From Niastella koreensis GR20-10 (GTDB lineage: Bacteria; Bacteroidota; Bacteroidia; Chitinophagales; Chitinophagaceae), in NCBI RefSeq assembly GCF_000246855.1, contig NC_016609.1, forward strand, positions 8,196,744 through 8,260,743: a stretch of DNA of 64,000 bases, in the 5' to 3' direction. Position 1 is the stretch's first letter. Every line of letters begins with the position of its first letter. Below are positions 42,882 to 52,262 of this stretch, piece by piece. A program made the translations under genes and the position numbers. The notes under the pieces are model-generated. The model saw nothing but the letters and a program-made list of their open reading frames with translations, did not search any database and was not told where the DNA came from.

Positions 42882-44108
42882 ATGAAACTTTTTAACCTCA
42901 TACGAATCGCATTAAGAGCGCTGCAGCGTAATAAACTGCGTGCATTCTTAACCATGCTCGGTATCATCATAGGCGTGGCCTCGGTGATTGCTATGGTGGC
43001 CATTGGACAGGGCTCCAAACAAAGCATCCAGGACCAGTTAAGCAGTATGGGATCCAATATGATCACCATCAGGCCCAACAGCAATCAAACCGTAGGTGGC
43101 GGCGGGGCCAGGCTCGATGCAACGGGCCTGCAATCCCTTACGCTCGATGATATAAAAGCTATTCAAAAACAGGCTACCTACATTTCAGCCGTATCGCCTG
43201 CTGTACAATCGAAAGGGCAGGCCATCAACGGCGCCCTAAACTGGCCTACCACCATTCAGGGAGTAAGCCCGGATTATTTAACCATTCGCAACTGGCCATT
43301 GAAAGATGGGATTGCGTTTACGAACGATAATGTAAATAAAGCCGATAAAGTTTGTTTGATTGGCCAAACCGTAGTGGAAAGTATCTTTGGCTCAGAAGAC
43401 CCGGTAGGCAAGATCATCCGTTTCAATAAGATCCCATTTAAGGTAATTGGTGTATTGGCTGAAAAGGGCGAGAACGCCTTTGGCCAGGACCAGGATGATA
43501 TCATTATTGCGCCTTATACTACCGTGCAAAAGAGAATTCTGGCCATTCCTTACATTCAGAATATTTACGCCTCAGCGCTTAATGAAGGCAGCAGTGCGCA
43601 GGCAACAGCCGAGATCACCGATATTCTGCGTACTTCCCATAAATTAAAAGCAACCGATGACGATGATTTCCTGGTTCGTACCCAGGCAGAGCTCATCAAT
43701 ACCTTTAGCTCAACCAGCCAGTTGTTAACTGTATTACTAACGGCTATAGCCGGTATTTCGCTGGTTGTAGGTGGAATAGGCATCATGAACATTATGTATG
43801 TATCGGTAACGGAGCGTACAAAAGAGATCGGGTTGCGGATGAGTATCGGTGCACAGGGTGCCGACATCCTGTTCCAGTTTTTAATTGAGGCGATCTTAAT
43901 TAGCATTACAGGCGGTATCCTGGGAGTAATTCTTGGCATTACAGCCTCGCGGTTGGTGACGTTGTTTTTATCGTGGCCAACCCTGGTATCGCAATCATCC
44001 ATCATGTTATCGTTTATTGTATGCGCCATTACCGGCGTATTCTTTGGGTATTACCCGGCGCAAAAAGCCTCGCGGCTCGATCCTATTGAAGCGTTGCGGT
44101 ATGAGTAG
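42882..44108 (+). CDS. ABC transporter permease (MacB type)
   Basis: A 408-residue permease. First helix: AFLTMLGIIIGVASVIAMVAIGQG. The MacB periplasmic core domain follows, then a C-terminal FtsX domain with three helices (LLTAIAGISLVVGGIGIMNIMYVSVTERTKEIGLRMSIG region, ending QKASRLDPIEALRYE). It is the last gene of the tolC-macA-macB-like operon. Full length. Confidence 0.93.
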   Translation: MKLFNLIRIALRALQRNKLRAFLTMLGIIIGVASVIAMVAIGQGSKQSIQDQLSSMGSNMITIRPNSNQTVGGGGARLDATGLQSLTLDDIKAIQKQATYISAVSPAVQSKGQAINGALNWPTTIQGVSPDYLTIRNWPLKDGIAFTNDNVNKADKVCLIGQTVVESIFGSEDPVGKIIRFNKIPFKVIGVLAEKGENAFGQDQDDIIIAPYTTVQKRILAIPYIQNIYASALNEGSSAQATAEITDILRTSHKLKATDDDDFLVRTQAELINTFSSTSQLLTVLLTAIAGISLVVGGIGIMNIMYVSVTERTKEIGLRMSIGAQGADILFQFLIEAILISITGGILGVILGITASRLVTLFLSWPTLVSQSSIMLSFIVCAITGVFFGYYPAQKASRLDPIEALRYE

Positions 44109-44150
44109 ATACGCTGAATGCTTAACGCAAAACGCTTAAAGCTGAATACA
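44108..44150. repeat. Word-repeat tract (CGCTTAA words)
   Basis: ACGCTGAATGCTTAACGCAAAACGCTTAAAGCTG sits immediately past the permease stop, between convergent genes. It is built from the same word family as 15.7 and 52.3 kb. Confidence 0.45.
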
Positions 44151-44167
44151 GAGCCCGGAAAATTAAC

Positions 44168-44992
44168 TTATGAAGTTGGTTTACGGGCTTTCTTTTTTGC
44201 GGTAAGATTTTCACCTTTGGTTTTTTGCCTAGAGCGTTCCGTGCTTAGCGTTGTGCGTTCGGCATATAACTCCTGGCAGTTCTCGCAATAAAAGGTGCGG
44301 CGCCCGGTTTTACCCAGGTATTTTTTAATGAGCGGAATAACACACCGGGGGCAGATCTGTTTCGTATGTACCAGCCAGTGTTTTCTTAATACGAATGCTT
44401 TCTTCCATTCCAGAAAATCAAAGCTGTAATTACGGGCTTCCCGGATGAGGGCAGTGAGTTTGCGTGGAGGTAACAATTTGATAATACTTTCGGGGTGAAC
44501 CTGAATGCGGAACAGTACTTCATTTTTGATAATATTTCCTACCCCGGCAAAAATGTTTTGGTCCAGCAGGGCATCACAAACCAGCAGATCGGGCCGGGCT
44601 TTCAGTTTCTTCCTGGCTTTGCTTTCATTCCAGGCATCATTAAGCACGTCACCGCTCCAATCGTACACCTGGTCAAGGTCTTCATCTATTACTTTTATTG
44701 AACAACTGTAGAGGTACAGATCACCATTGTTAAAATGCAAATGAAGGCGGATGTTCTTTTTTAAGGGTTCATTAACACTGTACGAACCCCACAGCATGAA
44801 GTGAACACGCAAGGTGAATTTTGGTAAACAGATCAGAAAATGTTTACCCCAGCTTTTGAAGCCGATAATTTTCTGATTTACCAGTGCGTCCAATTCTATA
44901 GCGTGTGTATTACCGGATGCAGACAGGATCTTCCTGCCTTTGAATTGCTGTACGGCTTCTTTGAGAATGATAATACTGGGCCCTTCTGGCAT
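44168..44992 (-). CDS. Fpg/Nei-family DNA glycosylase/AP lyase
   Basis: A 274-residue base-excision-repair enzyme. The N-terminal MPEGPS supplies the catalytic proline-2 and glutamate-3. The H2TH region (LDQNIFAGVGNIIKNEVLF) and a C-terminal zinc finger (ICPRC...YCENC) are present. A basic tail (TAKKKARKP) follows. It resembles endonuclease VIII-like members in Bacteroidetes; the precise damaged-base preference is not clear. Confidence 0.9.
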   Translation of the reverse strand: MPEGPSIIILKEAVQQFKGRKILSASGNTHAIELDALVNQKIIGFKSWGKHFLICLPKFTLRVHFMLWGSYSVNEPLKKNIRLHLHFNNGDLYLYSCSIKVIDEDLDQVYDWSGDVLNDAWNESKARKKLKARPDLLVCDALLDQNIFAGVGNIIKNEVLFRIQVHPESIIKLLPPRKLTALIREARNYSFDFLEWKKAFVLRKHWLVHTKQICPRCVIPLIKKYLGKTGRRTFYCENCQELYAERTTLSTERSRQKTKGENLTAKKKARKPTS

Positions 44993-45092
44993 AGGCTATT
45001 CGGCTATTGATGGGTTTATAATGCGCTGGAAGAGAGGTGGTAGCCGAATTATGAAAAAGCAACAATCATTGAGTATTGAATTCCACATACTA

Positions 45093-45287
45093 CTAGGTTG
45101 CTCTATCGCGGGTATTGCGGATGAGGCCAACCCCCGCAAAGAAAAAGATGGCGCCCAGTACTCCATACATAATGATTTGCTTAATGTTATGCGTATTGGT
45201 GCCCCCATTCATAAAGTTCACGCCGGCCAGTATAAGTCCCACAACACCAACCAGTGCGAGTATAATGCCCAAGACTCGTTTTTCCAT
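45093..45287 (-). CDS. DUF3185 small membrane protein
   Basis: A 64-residue protein with two hydrophobic helices (VLGIILALVGVVGLILAGV and QIIMYGVLGAIFFFAGVGLI), matching the DUF3185 family layout. It sits in the inner membrane; function is unknown. It lies between the DNA glycosylase and the divergent helicase. Confidence 0.75.
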   Translation of the reverse strand: MEKRVLGIILALVGVVGLILAGVNFMNGGTNTHNIKQIIMYGVLGAIFFFAGVGLIRNTRDRAT

Positions 45288-45345
45288 AATACTACTTTTA
45301 TGTAATATGGCAAAGGATGTGCCCGGTGGAACTTGTTCTACTTTG

Positions 45346-45377
45346 TTGATTTACATGACCAAATTCCATTATATTTG
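45346..45377 (+). promoter_or_regulatory. Promoter of the DEAD-box helicase gene
   Basis: TTG (45346-45348), 21 bases, then TATATTTG (45370-45377): a full Bacteroidetes consensus match, with about 50 bases of leader before the start codon. Long leaders are common on cold-induced helicase genes. Confidence 0.7.
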
Positions 45378-45434
45378 CTTGTATAATATTAAATGCAGGA
45401 CCATGCTCCGCAAACACCTAAATAAATTGACATC

Positions 45435-46652
45435 TTGCGCTTTACTGAATTTGGCTTTCACCCTGACTTATTAGAAGGCATTGAAGCCTCCAACTACGAA
45501 AATGCTACCCCTGTTCAGGAACAGGTTATACCACCCATTTTGGCAGGCAGAGATATAATCGCTTCCGCCCAAACCGGTACCGGTAAAACAGCGGCCTTTT
45601 TGCTGCCGGTTATCAATCGCCTGCTTACCCATCGCATCGATGGACAGGTTGGTGCATTGGTAATTGTGCCTACCCGTGAGTTGGCCATCCAGATTGCCCA
45701 GCACCTGGAAGGACTTTCTTACTTTACCAATCTTAGTTCCATTGCCGTATATGGCGGTAACGACGGCAGCAACTTTGTTGCTGAAAAGAAGGCTTTGCAA
45801 ACCGGCACTGACATTGTCGTTTGTACGCCTGGCCGCATGATCGCCCACCTGAATATGGGTTATGTACAATTTAAACAATTGCAGTTCCTGGTGCTGGATG
45901 AGGCTGACCGCATGCTGGATATGGGTTTTTCTGATGATCTCAACAAGATCCTTGGAACGCTGCCTACGCAACGGCAAACATTAATGTTTTCGGCTACCAT
46001 GCCCGACAAGATCAGGCAGCTGGCAAGAAAGATCCTGACCAACCCGGCCGAGATCAACATTGCTATCTCAAAGCCACCAGAGAAAATAGTACAGAAAGCT
46101 TTTGTAGTGTATGAACCACAAAAACTGCCCTTACTAAAACATATCTTAACTAACGTTCCCTTTAAAAGCGCGCTCATTTTTTGCAGCCGTAAGCAAAGTG
46201 TAAAATTATTGGTGCGGGATATGGAGCGTGCCAAGTTCAAGATTGCAGAGATCCACAGCGACCTGGAGCAGTCTCAACGGGAAAATGTGTTGAATGGTTT
46301 TACCAGCGGACGTATACCCATACTCTGCGCTACGGATATATTAAGCCGTGGTATCGACATCGATACGATTGACCTGGTGATTAATTATGATGTGCCGCGC
46401 GATGCCGAAGATTATGTACATCGTATTGGAAGAACGGCCCGCGCAGAAGCAGATGGGATGGCCTTTACGTTAGTAAGCGAAGCCGAGCAGAACAAATTTG
46501 CCATTATTGAAAAGCTGATCGGCAAAGAAGTTGAAAAGGCTGTTGTACCCGAAGAATTAGGTAGTACACCTGCGTATCAACCAAGGCTTCGTTCAAAAAG
46601 TGGTGGTAATAAAAGAAGATATCATCATCAGGGTAAACCGAGGAGGAAATAA
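45435..46652 (+). CDS. DEAD-box ATP-dependent RNA helicase (RhlE-like)
   Basis: A 405-residue helicase with all core motifs: Q-motif (NATPVQEQ), SAQTGTGKTA, PTRELA, DEAD, SAT and HRIGRTARA. The short basic tail (KRRYHHQGKPRRK) is typical of RhlE-type proteins in ribosome assembly and RNA turnover. The start is a TTG: the in-frame stop TAA at 45423 rules out an upstream ATG, and RFTEFGFHP at codon 2 is the expected N-terminus. Confidence 0.92.
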   Translation: MRFTEFGFHPDLLEGIEASNYENATPVQEQVIPPILAGRDIIASAQTGTGKTAAFLLPVINRLLTHRIDGQVGALVIVPTRELAIQIAQHLEGLSYFTNLSSIAVYGGNDGSNFVAEKKALQTGTDIVVCTPGRMIAHLNMGYVQFKQLQFLVLDEADRMLDMGFSDDLNKILGTLPTQRQTLMFSATMPDKIRQLARKILTNPAEINIAISKPPEKIVQKAFVVYEPQKLPLLKHILTNVPFKSALIFCSRKQSVKLLVRDMERAKFKIAEIHSDLEQSQRENVLNGFTSGRIPILCATDILSRGIDIDTIDLVINYDVPRDAEDYVHRIGRTARAEADGMAFTLVSEAEQNKFAIIEKLIGKEVEKAVVPEELGSTPAYQPRLRSKSGGNKRRYHHQGKPRRK

Positions 46653-46682
46653 AGACAATAGACAATAAGCGATTGGCAATTT

Positions 46683-46760
46683 ACAATCCGTTTCATGTTA
46701 CAGGTTTCAGGGGATTGAATACAAAGGGTCCTGTGACTTGAAGCCTGGAATCTGGAACAG
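46683..46760. repeat. CAGGTT/CCTGTGA word-repeat tract
   Basis: ATGTTACAGGTTTCAGGGG and later GTCCTGTGACTTGAAGCCTGGAATCTGG form an imperfect hairpin between the convergent helicase and DUF763 genes. It is similar in wording to 21.9 kb. Confidence 0.5.
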
Positions 46761-46769
46761 CACTTTATT

Positions 46770-47987
46770 TTAAAAGAGCCTCAACTGTACTCCCTTTGAT
46801 CTTTTTGACGGTGGCTTTTCTTTACCAAATACCGTTTGGCCGCCATAACGCCAGGATTCATTGCGTTCCTTTTCTATGAGTTGCTCAAAGTTATTATTGG
46901 GAATAAAATTCTCTTCGGCTTTTTGAGCCAGCTCGGTAAGCTTCTTTATTGCCTGCAGTTTATCGCTTTGACCAATCTTTGCTTTTTCAACTGCTTTATG
47001 TAGAACATTGATGGTTTCGTCATATACTTTGGTGGGAACCGGGAACGGATGCCCATCCTTTCCTCCATGGGCAAACGCAAACCGGGCCGGATCTTTAAAC
47101 CGGGTGTTGGTGCCATGGATCACTTCGCTCACCAGGGCCAGTGACTGCAAGGTGCGGGGACCCATTCCTTCCAGCAATAACAACTCTTCAAAATCGGCAG
47201 GTTTTTTTTCATGGGTCAGCCATAACATAGCGCCCAGTCTTTTCAGGTCTACATCTTTTTCCCGTACGTCATGATGGGCGGGCATGTTCAGGTGCTGTAT
47301 TTCAACCAACAGATCGTTGGGCGATTCATTATTTGATAAGGTGAGAATGCCTGAGCGGGTAGGCGCTGCCTCATTATCAACCAGGTTCAGAATATTGCCT
47401 GCCTGTAAACCACAGATGGCAGTATGCGGCTCATTAACGAATGACTGCAATGGCTGAGAGTGCCAGTGATAACGCCGGGCTGTACCGGTAGCATCATTCA
47501 GGCCTTGTTGAATAACAGTCCATTCTCCTTCGCTGCTAACAATAAAACTATGCAGGTACAGTTGAAATCCATCCTGAACCGCGGTATTATCAACCTTGGC
47601 GCTCAGCTTGCTGCAGCGAACAAGTTGTTGTGCATTCAACCCGGTTTGTTCGCCAATGGCTAACAGTTCATTGGGTACCTGGCGGGAATGGTTTCCTTTA
47701 CCGCCGCAGATATAAATGCCCAGTTCTTTTGATAATGGATTGATGGCTTTTTTTAATGCCCCTAATACAGAAGTGGTAATGCCCGAAGAGTGCCAGTCCA
47801 TACCCATTACTGCACCCAGGCTCTGGAACCAGCAGGGTTCACTAAGCCGGCGAATGTAATCGGCTTTTCCATATTCCATCAGGATCACCTCGGTTATGGC
47901 CCGGCCCAGTTTGGCCATGCGTTCGGCCAGCCAGGGCGGAACAGCGCCATAGTGTAAAGGAAGATCGGCAGTGCCTGAGCGTTTCAT
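46770..47987 (-). CDS. DUF763 family protein
   Basis: A 405-residue protein of the DUF763 family (KRSGTADLPLHYGAVPPWLA at the start; ICGGKGNHSRQVPNELL; LLLEGMGPRTLQSLALVSEVIHG; FAFAHGGKDGHPFPVP). The LEGMGPRTLQSLAL segment resembles a helix-hairpin-helix. The family is shared by archaea and scattered bacteria and has no established function; a nucleic-acid role is a guess from the hairpin motif. It lies opposite the DEAD-box helicase. Confidence 0.85.
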   Translation of the reverse strand: MKRSGTADLPLHYGAVPPWLAERMAKLGRAITEVILMEYGKADYIRRLSEPCWFQSLGAVMGMDWHSSGITTSVLGALKKAINPLSKELGIYICGGKGNHSRQVPNELLAIGEQTGLNAQQLVRCSKLSAKVDNTAVQDGFQLYLHSFIVSSEGEWTVIQQGLNDATGTARRYHWHSQPLQSFVNEPHTAICGLQAGNILNLVDNEAAPTRSGILTLSNNESPNDLLVEIQHLNMPAHHDVREKDVDLKRLGAMLWLTHEKKPADFEELLLLEGMGPRTLQSLALVSEVIHGTNTRFKDPARFAFAHGGKDGHPFPVPTKVYDETINVLHKAVEKAKIGQSDKLQAIKKLTELAQKAEENFIPNNNFEQLIEKERNESWRYGGQTVFGKEKPPSKRSKGVQLRLF

Positions 47988-48085
47988 GTGCTAACAAAGT
48001 TAGTAATTATTTGCTAAAAAAAGGCAGAAGGCAGCAGGTAGGGATTAACTTCAAAATTCGCGAGCCCATTCACTACTCACCACTC

Positions 48086-48106
48086 ACAAAAAAGTCCCGC
48101 CGAAGC
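48086..48106 (-). terminator. Leftward intrinsic terminator with TTCG tetraloop
   Basis: On the minus strand AGTCCTGC-TTCG-GCGGGACT is followed by TTTTT. No annotated leftward gene lies just upstream, so it implies an unannotated transcript or a leader of the DUF763 gene. Confidence 0.65.
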
Positions 48107-48777
48107 AGGACTATATGGAACCCCGTTTATGATGAACTTACTCTATTAAGATTTAAGTGTTTAATGAAATTAATGAGAGAGCGCAGGGGAGTGACCAGCC
48201 CAGTCACTCCATGCTGTAATAATTTTCCAGATGCTTGTGGTTCAGATAGAGGGCCTCATTCATTTTTCCGGTTTGGGTTTTTCAACAGCATACAGGTACG
48301 TTCGCTAATGATGCACGGCGAACGACTGTATCCAACTAAGGATATTTACTCCGGGGGCTCCTGCAGCAATACGGATCCATTACCAGCAATGCTCCTGCGC
48401 ATCCTATTGAAGGTGAATGAATACAATTTCATTAAACAAAGAACAAGGTACGATCAGCCAGAACCCAAAAATAACAGGAAGCTTTTTAAGATAGTTATCA
48501 ATGTGTGTGAACTGCTGATTTATGCGTGTGAAAGTAAAGAATACTGTGGTGAACTGCTAAAGTTATCTACTGAACCTATTAAGTAATACTACGCAATGAA
48601 GCATACGAACAATTGTAAGCAGCTTTGGTCTGCTCAGTGATTAAACATTCATTATGCTGTATGATGAATATAAATATTACATCAAAATAATTATGCTGCA
48701 TTTGGGTTACAACATAGCCGTTAATGGTATTTATTTACCGTTTGTGTATACGAAGTAATAAGACTGTAACACACAGA

Positions 48778-48785
48778 TACTTTTG
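48778..48785 (+). promoter_or_regulatory. -7 promoter box of the outer-membrane barrel gene
   Basis: TACTTTTG matches TAnnTTTG and ends 28 bases before the start codon. No TTG was found at the usual spacing. Confidence 0.4.
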
Positions 48786-48813
48786 TCGACTAAAACTGCA
48801 AATATTTTAATTC

Positions 48814-51291
48814 ATGAAAAAGCTCTTATTGATAATGTTGCCTTTGTTGTTTTGTATTGCCGCCACACAGGCGCAGCAAATAACGGGTAATGTTAAAGAT
48901 GATCAAGGAAAGGCTTTATCCGGGGCAACAGTAACACTTAAAAAAGTAAAAGACTCCGCTCTGGTTAAGCTGGCAGCTACCAATGCAACCGGCCAGTACA
49001 CATTCACCGGTATCAATGCAGGTAGCTATTTTGTAGCGGTTACCTTTACCGGTCATACACCCAAAACTTCTGCAGCATTTGAAGTGAGTGGAACCGGTGA
49101 TGTAACAGTGCCTGAGGTTGGATTAACCAAAACTACCGGAAACCTGAAAGAGGTGGTAGTAGCCGCCCGTAAACCTATGGTAGAAGTTAAGGCCGATAAA
49201 ACTATTTTGAATGTAGAAGGAACTATTAACTCCGTAGGTCAGGATGCACTTGAGCTGTTGCGTAAATCGCCGGGCGTTATGGTTGATAAGGACGATAACC
49301 TGACTGTTAGCGGCAAGAACGGCGTACAGGTGTATGTAGATGGACGTCCTACACCGTTTACCGGAAAGGACCTGTCGGACTACCTTAAAACCATTCAGTC
49401 TTCTTCTATTGAAGCCATCGAGATCATTACCAACCCTTCTGCCAAATATGAAGCGGCCGGTAATGCCGGTATCATCAACATCAGACTGAAGAAGAACAAA
49501 AGCTATGGTACAAATGGAACTGTAAATGCTGGTTATAATATAGGTATTACGCCAAAATACAATGCCGGTTTTTCCCTCAACAATCGCAACAAGTATGTAA
49601 ACGTATTTGGCAACTATAACTATAATGACAACCCCAACCAAGCCAATGTGAACCTGCACAGAGAGGCATCAGACACCTTGTTTGATGGCAAAACAAAGAT
49701 CGATGTAGGGAACAAGAGCCATAACTTTAAAGCGGGGGTGGATTATTTCCTTAATAAAAGAAGTACCATCGGTATTATGGCCAATGGCGCCTTTACCGAT
49801 CAGGACATCAACAACTACGCCCGTACACCTATTTCTTATATACCTACCGGGGTTGTTGACCGCGTATTGATTGCCAATAACACCAGTAAGAATAAGAAGA
49901 ACAACATCAACGGAAACCTGAACTACCGGTATGCTGATTCTTCGGGCCATGAGTTGAACATCGATGCGGATTATGGCGCTTACCGTAACAGAAGCGATCA
50001 GTATCAACCCAACGATTATTACAACCCGGCCGACGAAAGCAAGCCGCTCTACAGCCGCATATACTTTATGAATGCGCCTACTAACATTGACCTATATAGC
50101 GCCAAGGTGGATTATGAGCAGAACTTTAAAAAAGGCCGTTTAGGTTTGGGTGGCAAGGTATCATATGTTGAAAGCAACAATGATTTCAGGCGGTATAATG
50201 TTGATGATGTTGACAGAAAAACGACTTATTATGATTCTTCGCGTAGCAACACTTTTGTATACAAGGAAAATATAAGAGCCGGTTACATCAATTACAACAG
50301 GCAATTCAAAGGCTTTATGATCCAGGCTGGTGTACGGGTTGAAAATACCCATGCTACCGGGCGGTCACAGGGTTATGTATGGGGCGGAACCGGGTATGTT
50401 CCATATGATTCCACTTTTACCCGCGATTATACGAACCTTTTCCCCAGTGCGGCCATTACGCTTAATAAAAAGCCCATGAGCCAGTATAGTTTGACTTTTA
50501 GCCGGCGTATTGACAGGCCCAATTACCAGGACCTGAACCCATTTGAATTTAAAATTGATGAGTATACGTTCAAAAAAGGTAATACCAGCTTAAGGCCCCA
50601 GTATACCAACAGCGTGGGCATTACCCATACCTATAAATACCGGTTAAACACTACGTTGAACTATAGCCATGTAAAAGATATCTTCTCGCAATTGGTTGAT
50701 ACCACAGAAAAATCAAAAGCGTTCATCACCCAGAAGAACCTGGCCACACAGGATATTGTGAGCCTGAACATCAGCTATCCGTTCCAGTACAAATGGTATA
50801 GTATTTTTGGTAATCTGAACACCTATTACACAAAATACAAAGCTGATAACGGCCCCGGCAAGAAAATTGACCTGGATGTATTTGCCCTTAACTTCTTTGC
50901 GCAACAAACATTTAAGTTAGGCAAAGGCTGGACGGGTGAAATGAGCGGCTTTTATACTTCTCCATCCATCTGGCAGGGTACTATTAAGAGCAGTTACATC
51001 TGGAGCGTAGATGGTGGTTTTCAGAAAACCGTATTAAAGGGTGCTGGAAATATCAAAGCATCGGTAAGTGATATCTTCCATACTCTGAAATGGAAAGGCA
51101 CCAGCAATTATGCCGGACAGCACACGGTGGCAAGCGGTAACTTTGAAAGCCGTCAGTTTAAACTGAACTTTACTTACCGGTTTGGTAACAGCCAGGTGAA
51201 AGCAGCCCGCCAACGTAAAACAGGCGCTGAAGACGAAAATAAGCGTGCCAATGACAGCGGTGGTGGATTAGGTGGTGGTTCTCCTAAATAA
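48814..51291 (+). CDS. TonB-receptor-like outer-membrane beta-barrel family protein
   Basis: An 825-residue exported protein (signal LLIMLPLLFCIAATQAQ). Residues about 22-110 are a carboxypeptidase-regulatory-like domain (ITGNVKDDQGKALSGATVTL). A plug-like domain follows (NSVGQDALELLRKSPGVMV; VYVDGRPTPFTGKDL). The rest is a barrel of the OMP_b-brl_3 type (DRPNYQDLNPFEFKIDEYTF) ending in a Gly/Asp/Asn-rich tail. Such proteins act in surface uptake or assembly; the ligand is unknown. It is not paired with a SusD-like gene. Confidence 0.85.
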   Translation: MKKLLLIMLPLLFCIAATQAQQITGNVKDDQGKALSGATVTLKKVKDSALVKLAATNATGQYTFTGINAGSYFVAVTFTGHTPKTSAAFEVSGTGDVTVPEVGLTKTTGNLKEVVVAARKPMVEVKADKTILNVEGTINSVGQDALELLRKSPGVMVDKDDNLTVSGKNGVQVYVDGRPTPFTGKDLSDYLKTIQSSSIEAIEIITNPSAKYEAAGNAGIINIRLKKNKSYGTNGTVNAGYNIGITPKYNAGFSLNNRNKYVNVFGNYNYNDNPNQANVNLHREASDTLFDGKTKIDVGNKSHNFKAGVDYFLNKRSTIGIMANGAFTDQDINNYARTPISYIPTGVVDRVLIANNTSKNKKNNINGNLNYRYADSSGHELNIDADYGAYRNRSDQYQPNDYYNPADESKPLYSRIYFMNAPTNIDLYSAKVDYEQNFKKGRLGLGGKVSYVESNNDFRRYNVDDVDRKTTYYDSSRSNTFVYKENIRAGYINYNRQFKGFMIQAGVRVENTHATGRSQGYVWGGTGYVPYDSTFTRDYTNLFPSAAITLNKKPMSQYSLTFSRRIDRPNYQDLNPFEFKIDEYTFKKGNTSLRPQYTNSVGITHTYKYRLNTTLNYSHVKDIFSQLVDTTEKSKAFITQKNLATQDIVSLNISYPFQYKWYSIFGNLNTYYTKYKADNGPGKKIDLDVFALNFFAQQTFKLGKGWTGEMSGFYTSPSIWQGTIKSSYIWSVDGGFQKTVLKGAGNIKASVSDIFHTLKWKGTSNYAGQHTVASGNFESRQFKLNFTYRFGNSQVKAARQRKTGAEDENKRANDSGGGLGGGSPK

Positions 51292-51313
51292 CAAGCAGGG
51301 ATATCGATAGAAG

Positions 51314-51378
51314 AAAATCCTCCTCTTACTACGCTTTCGCAAAGCTTCAGCGAAGCGCAGCCGGGGAGGATTTTTTTT
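51314..51378 (+). terminator. Intrinsic terminator of the barrel gene
   Basis: AAAATCCTCC (51314-51323) pairs with GGAGGATTTT (51365-51374), with an inner CGCTTTCGC/GCGAAGCG hairpin, followed by more T residues. Confidence 0.75.
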
Positions 51379-51431
51379 GCTTAACATTTATCTTCCCTAC
51401 TTTGCATAGGTTGTAAAAAAAACCGTTCACT

Positions 51432-52262
51432 ATGCGTGTATTTGCTGGAAGTTTGTTTTTTGCAATCGTAATTTCGGCCCTGGTTTACAGTTGTGCGCAT
51501 AATCCATATGCCAAAACCAACAGATTTTATAAAAAGCAGGCGAAGCAGTTAGCCAATAATTTAAAACCTGTTCCCAATAAGCTGCTGCTCGATTCGGCCA
51601 TTATGCCGGTTTATGCGGTTGCCACCACCAACTTCGATTTGCGCAAGCCCAATTTTGTAATCATCCACCATACGGCGCAGAATTCCTGCGAGCAAACATT
51701 AAAAACATTTACCCTGCAACGCACCAAGGTGAGTGCACATTATGTTATTTGTAAGGATGGCACCATTCACCATATGTTGAACGATTACCTGCGTGCCTGG
51801 CAGGCGGGCGTAAGCAAGTGGGGTAATTTTACCGACATCAATTCAAGCAGTATTGGTATTGAGCTGGATAATAACGGCAATGAAACATTCCCCGAGGCGC
51901 AGATAACCAGTTTGATGAAATTGCTGGACACTCTGAAGAGTCATTATTCAATACCCGCTGCCAATTTTATTGGTCATGCCGATGTAGCGCCGGGCCGCAA
52001 AAATGATCCCAGCCATTACTTCCCCTGGCAGGCTTTGTCGCAACGGGGTTTTGGATTGTGGTATGATACTACGGCCGTAGTGGTGCCTGAATATTTTAAT
52101 ACAACACAGGCATTACGTATTATAGGTTATAATGTAAAAGATACCCTGGCGGCTATCCGGTCGTTTAAAATACATTTTGTGCCGCAGGATACAGTATTGA
52201 TTAAGACTTTAACGGATGATGATAGAAAGATCCTGTTCGATCTGGAGCGCAGATATCAGTAG
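51432..52262 (+). CDS. N-acetylmuramoyl-L-alanine amidase (Amidase_2), lipoprotein
   Basis: A 276-residue lipoprotein (lipobox SALVYSC). The amidase_2 zinc site is formed by IIHHTAQ, SAHYVI and FIGHADVAPGRKNDP, the last with the catalytic-type Lys. It cleaves the MurNAc-alanine bond of peptidoglycan or muropeptides at the cell envelope and could feed the amino-sugar salvage genes elsewhere in the window. It has a standard length and is monocistronic. Confidence 0.9.
   Translation: MRVFAGSLFFAIVISALVYSCAHNPYAKTNRFYKKQAKQLANNLKPVPNKLLLDSAIMPVYAVATTNFDLRKPNFVIIHHTAQNSCEQTLKTFTLQRTKVSAHYVICKDGTIHHMLNDYLRAWQAGVSKWGNFTDINSSSIGIELDNNGNETFPEAQITSLMKLLDTLKSHYSIPAANFIGHADVAPGRKNDPSHYFPWQALSQRGFGLWYDTTAVVVPEYFNTTQALRIIGYNVKDTLAAIRSFKIHFVPQDTVLIKTLTDDDRKILFDLERRYQ

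Larger units (their letters stand above)
47988..48813. other. Gene-poor stretch with RNA-like hairpins
   Basis: These 826 bases contain a leftward terminator (48086-48106), an 8-base perfect hairpin (48188-48210), and near 48778 the promoter box of the barrel gene. A 191-codon rightward frame (48011-48586) has no recognisable protein character. A leftward small RNA ending at the terminator seems more likely; see findings. Confidence 0.4.

Noticed and set aside
48011-48586. A 191-codon rightward ORF
   Set aside because: It has no domain-like pattern, is rich in basic and cysteine residues without order, and runs through two hairpins including a leftward terminator. It is probably a chance frame.
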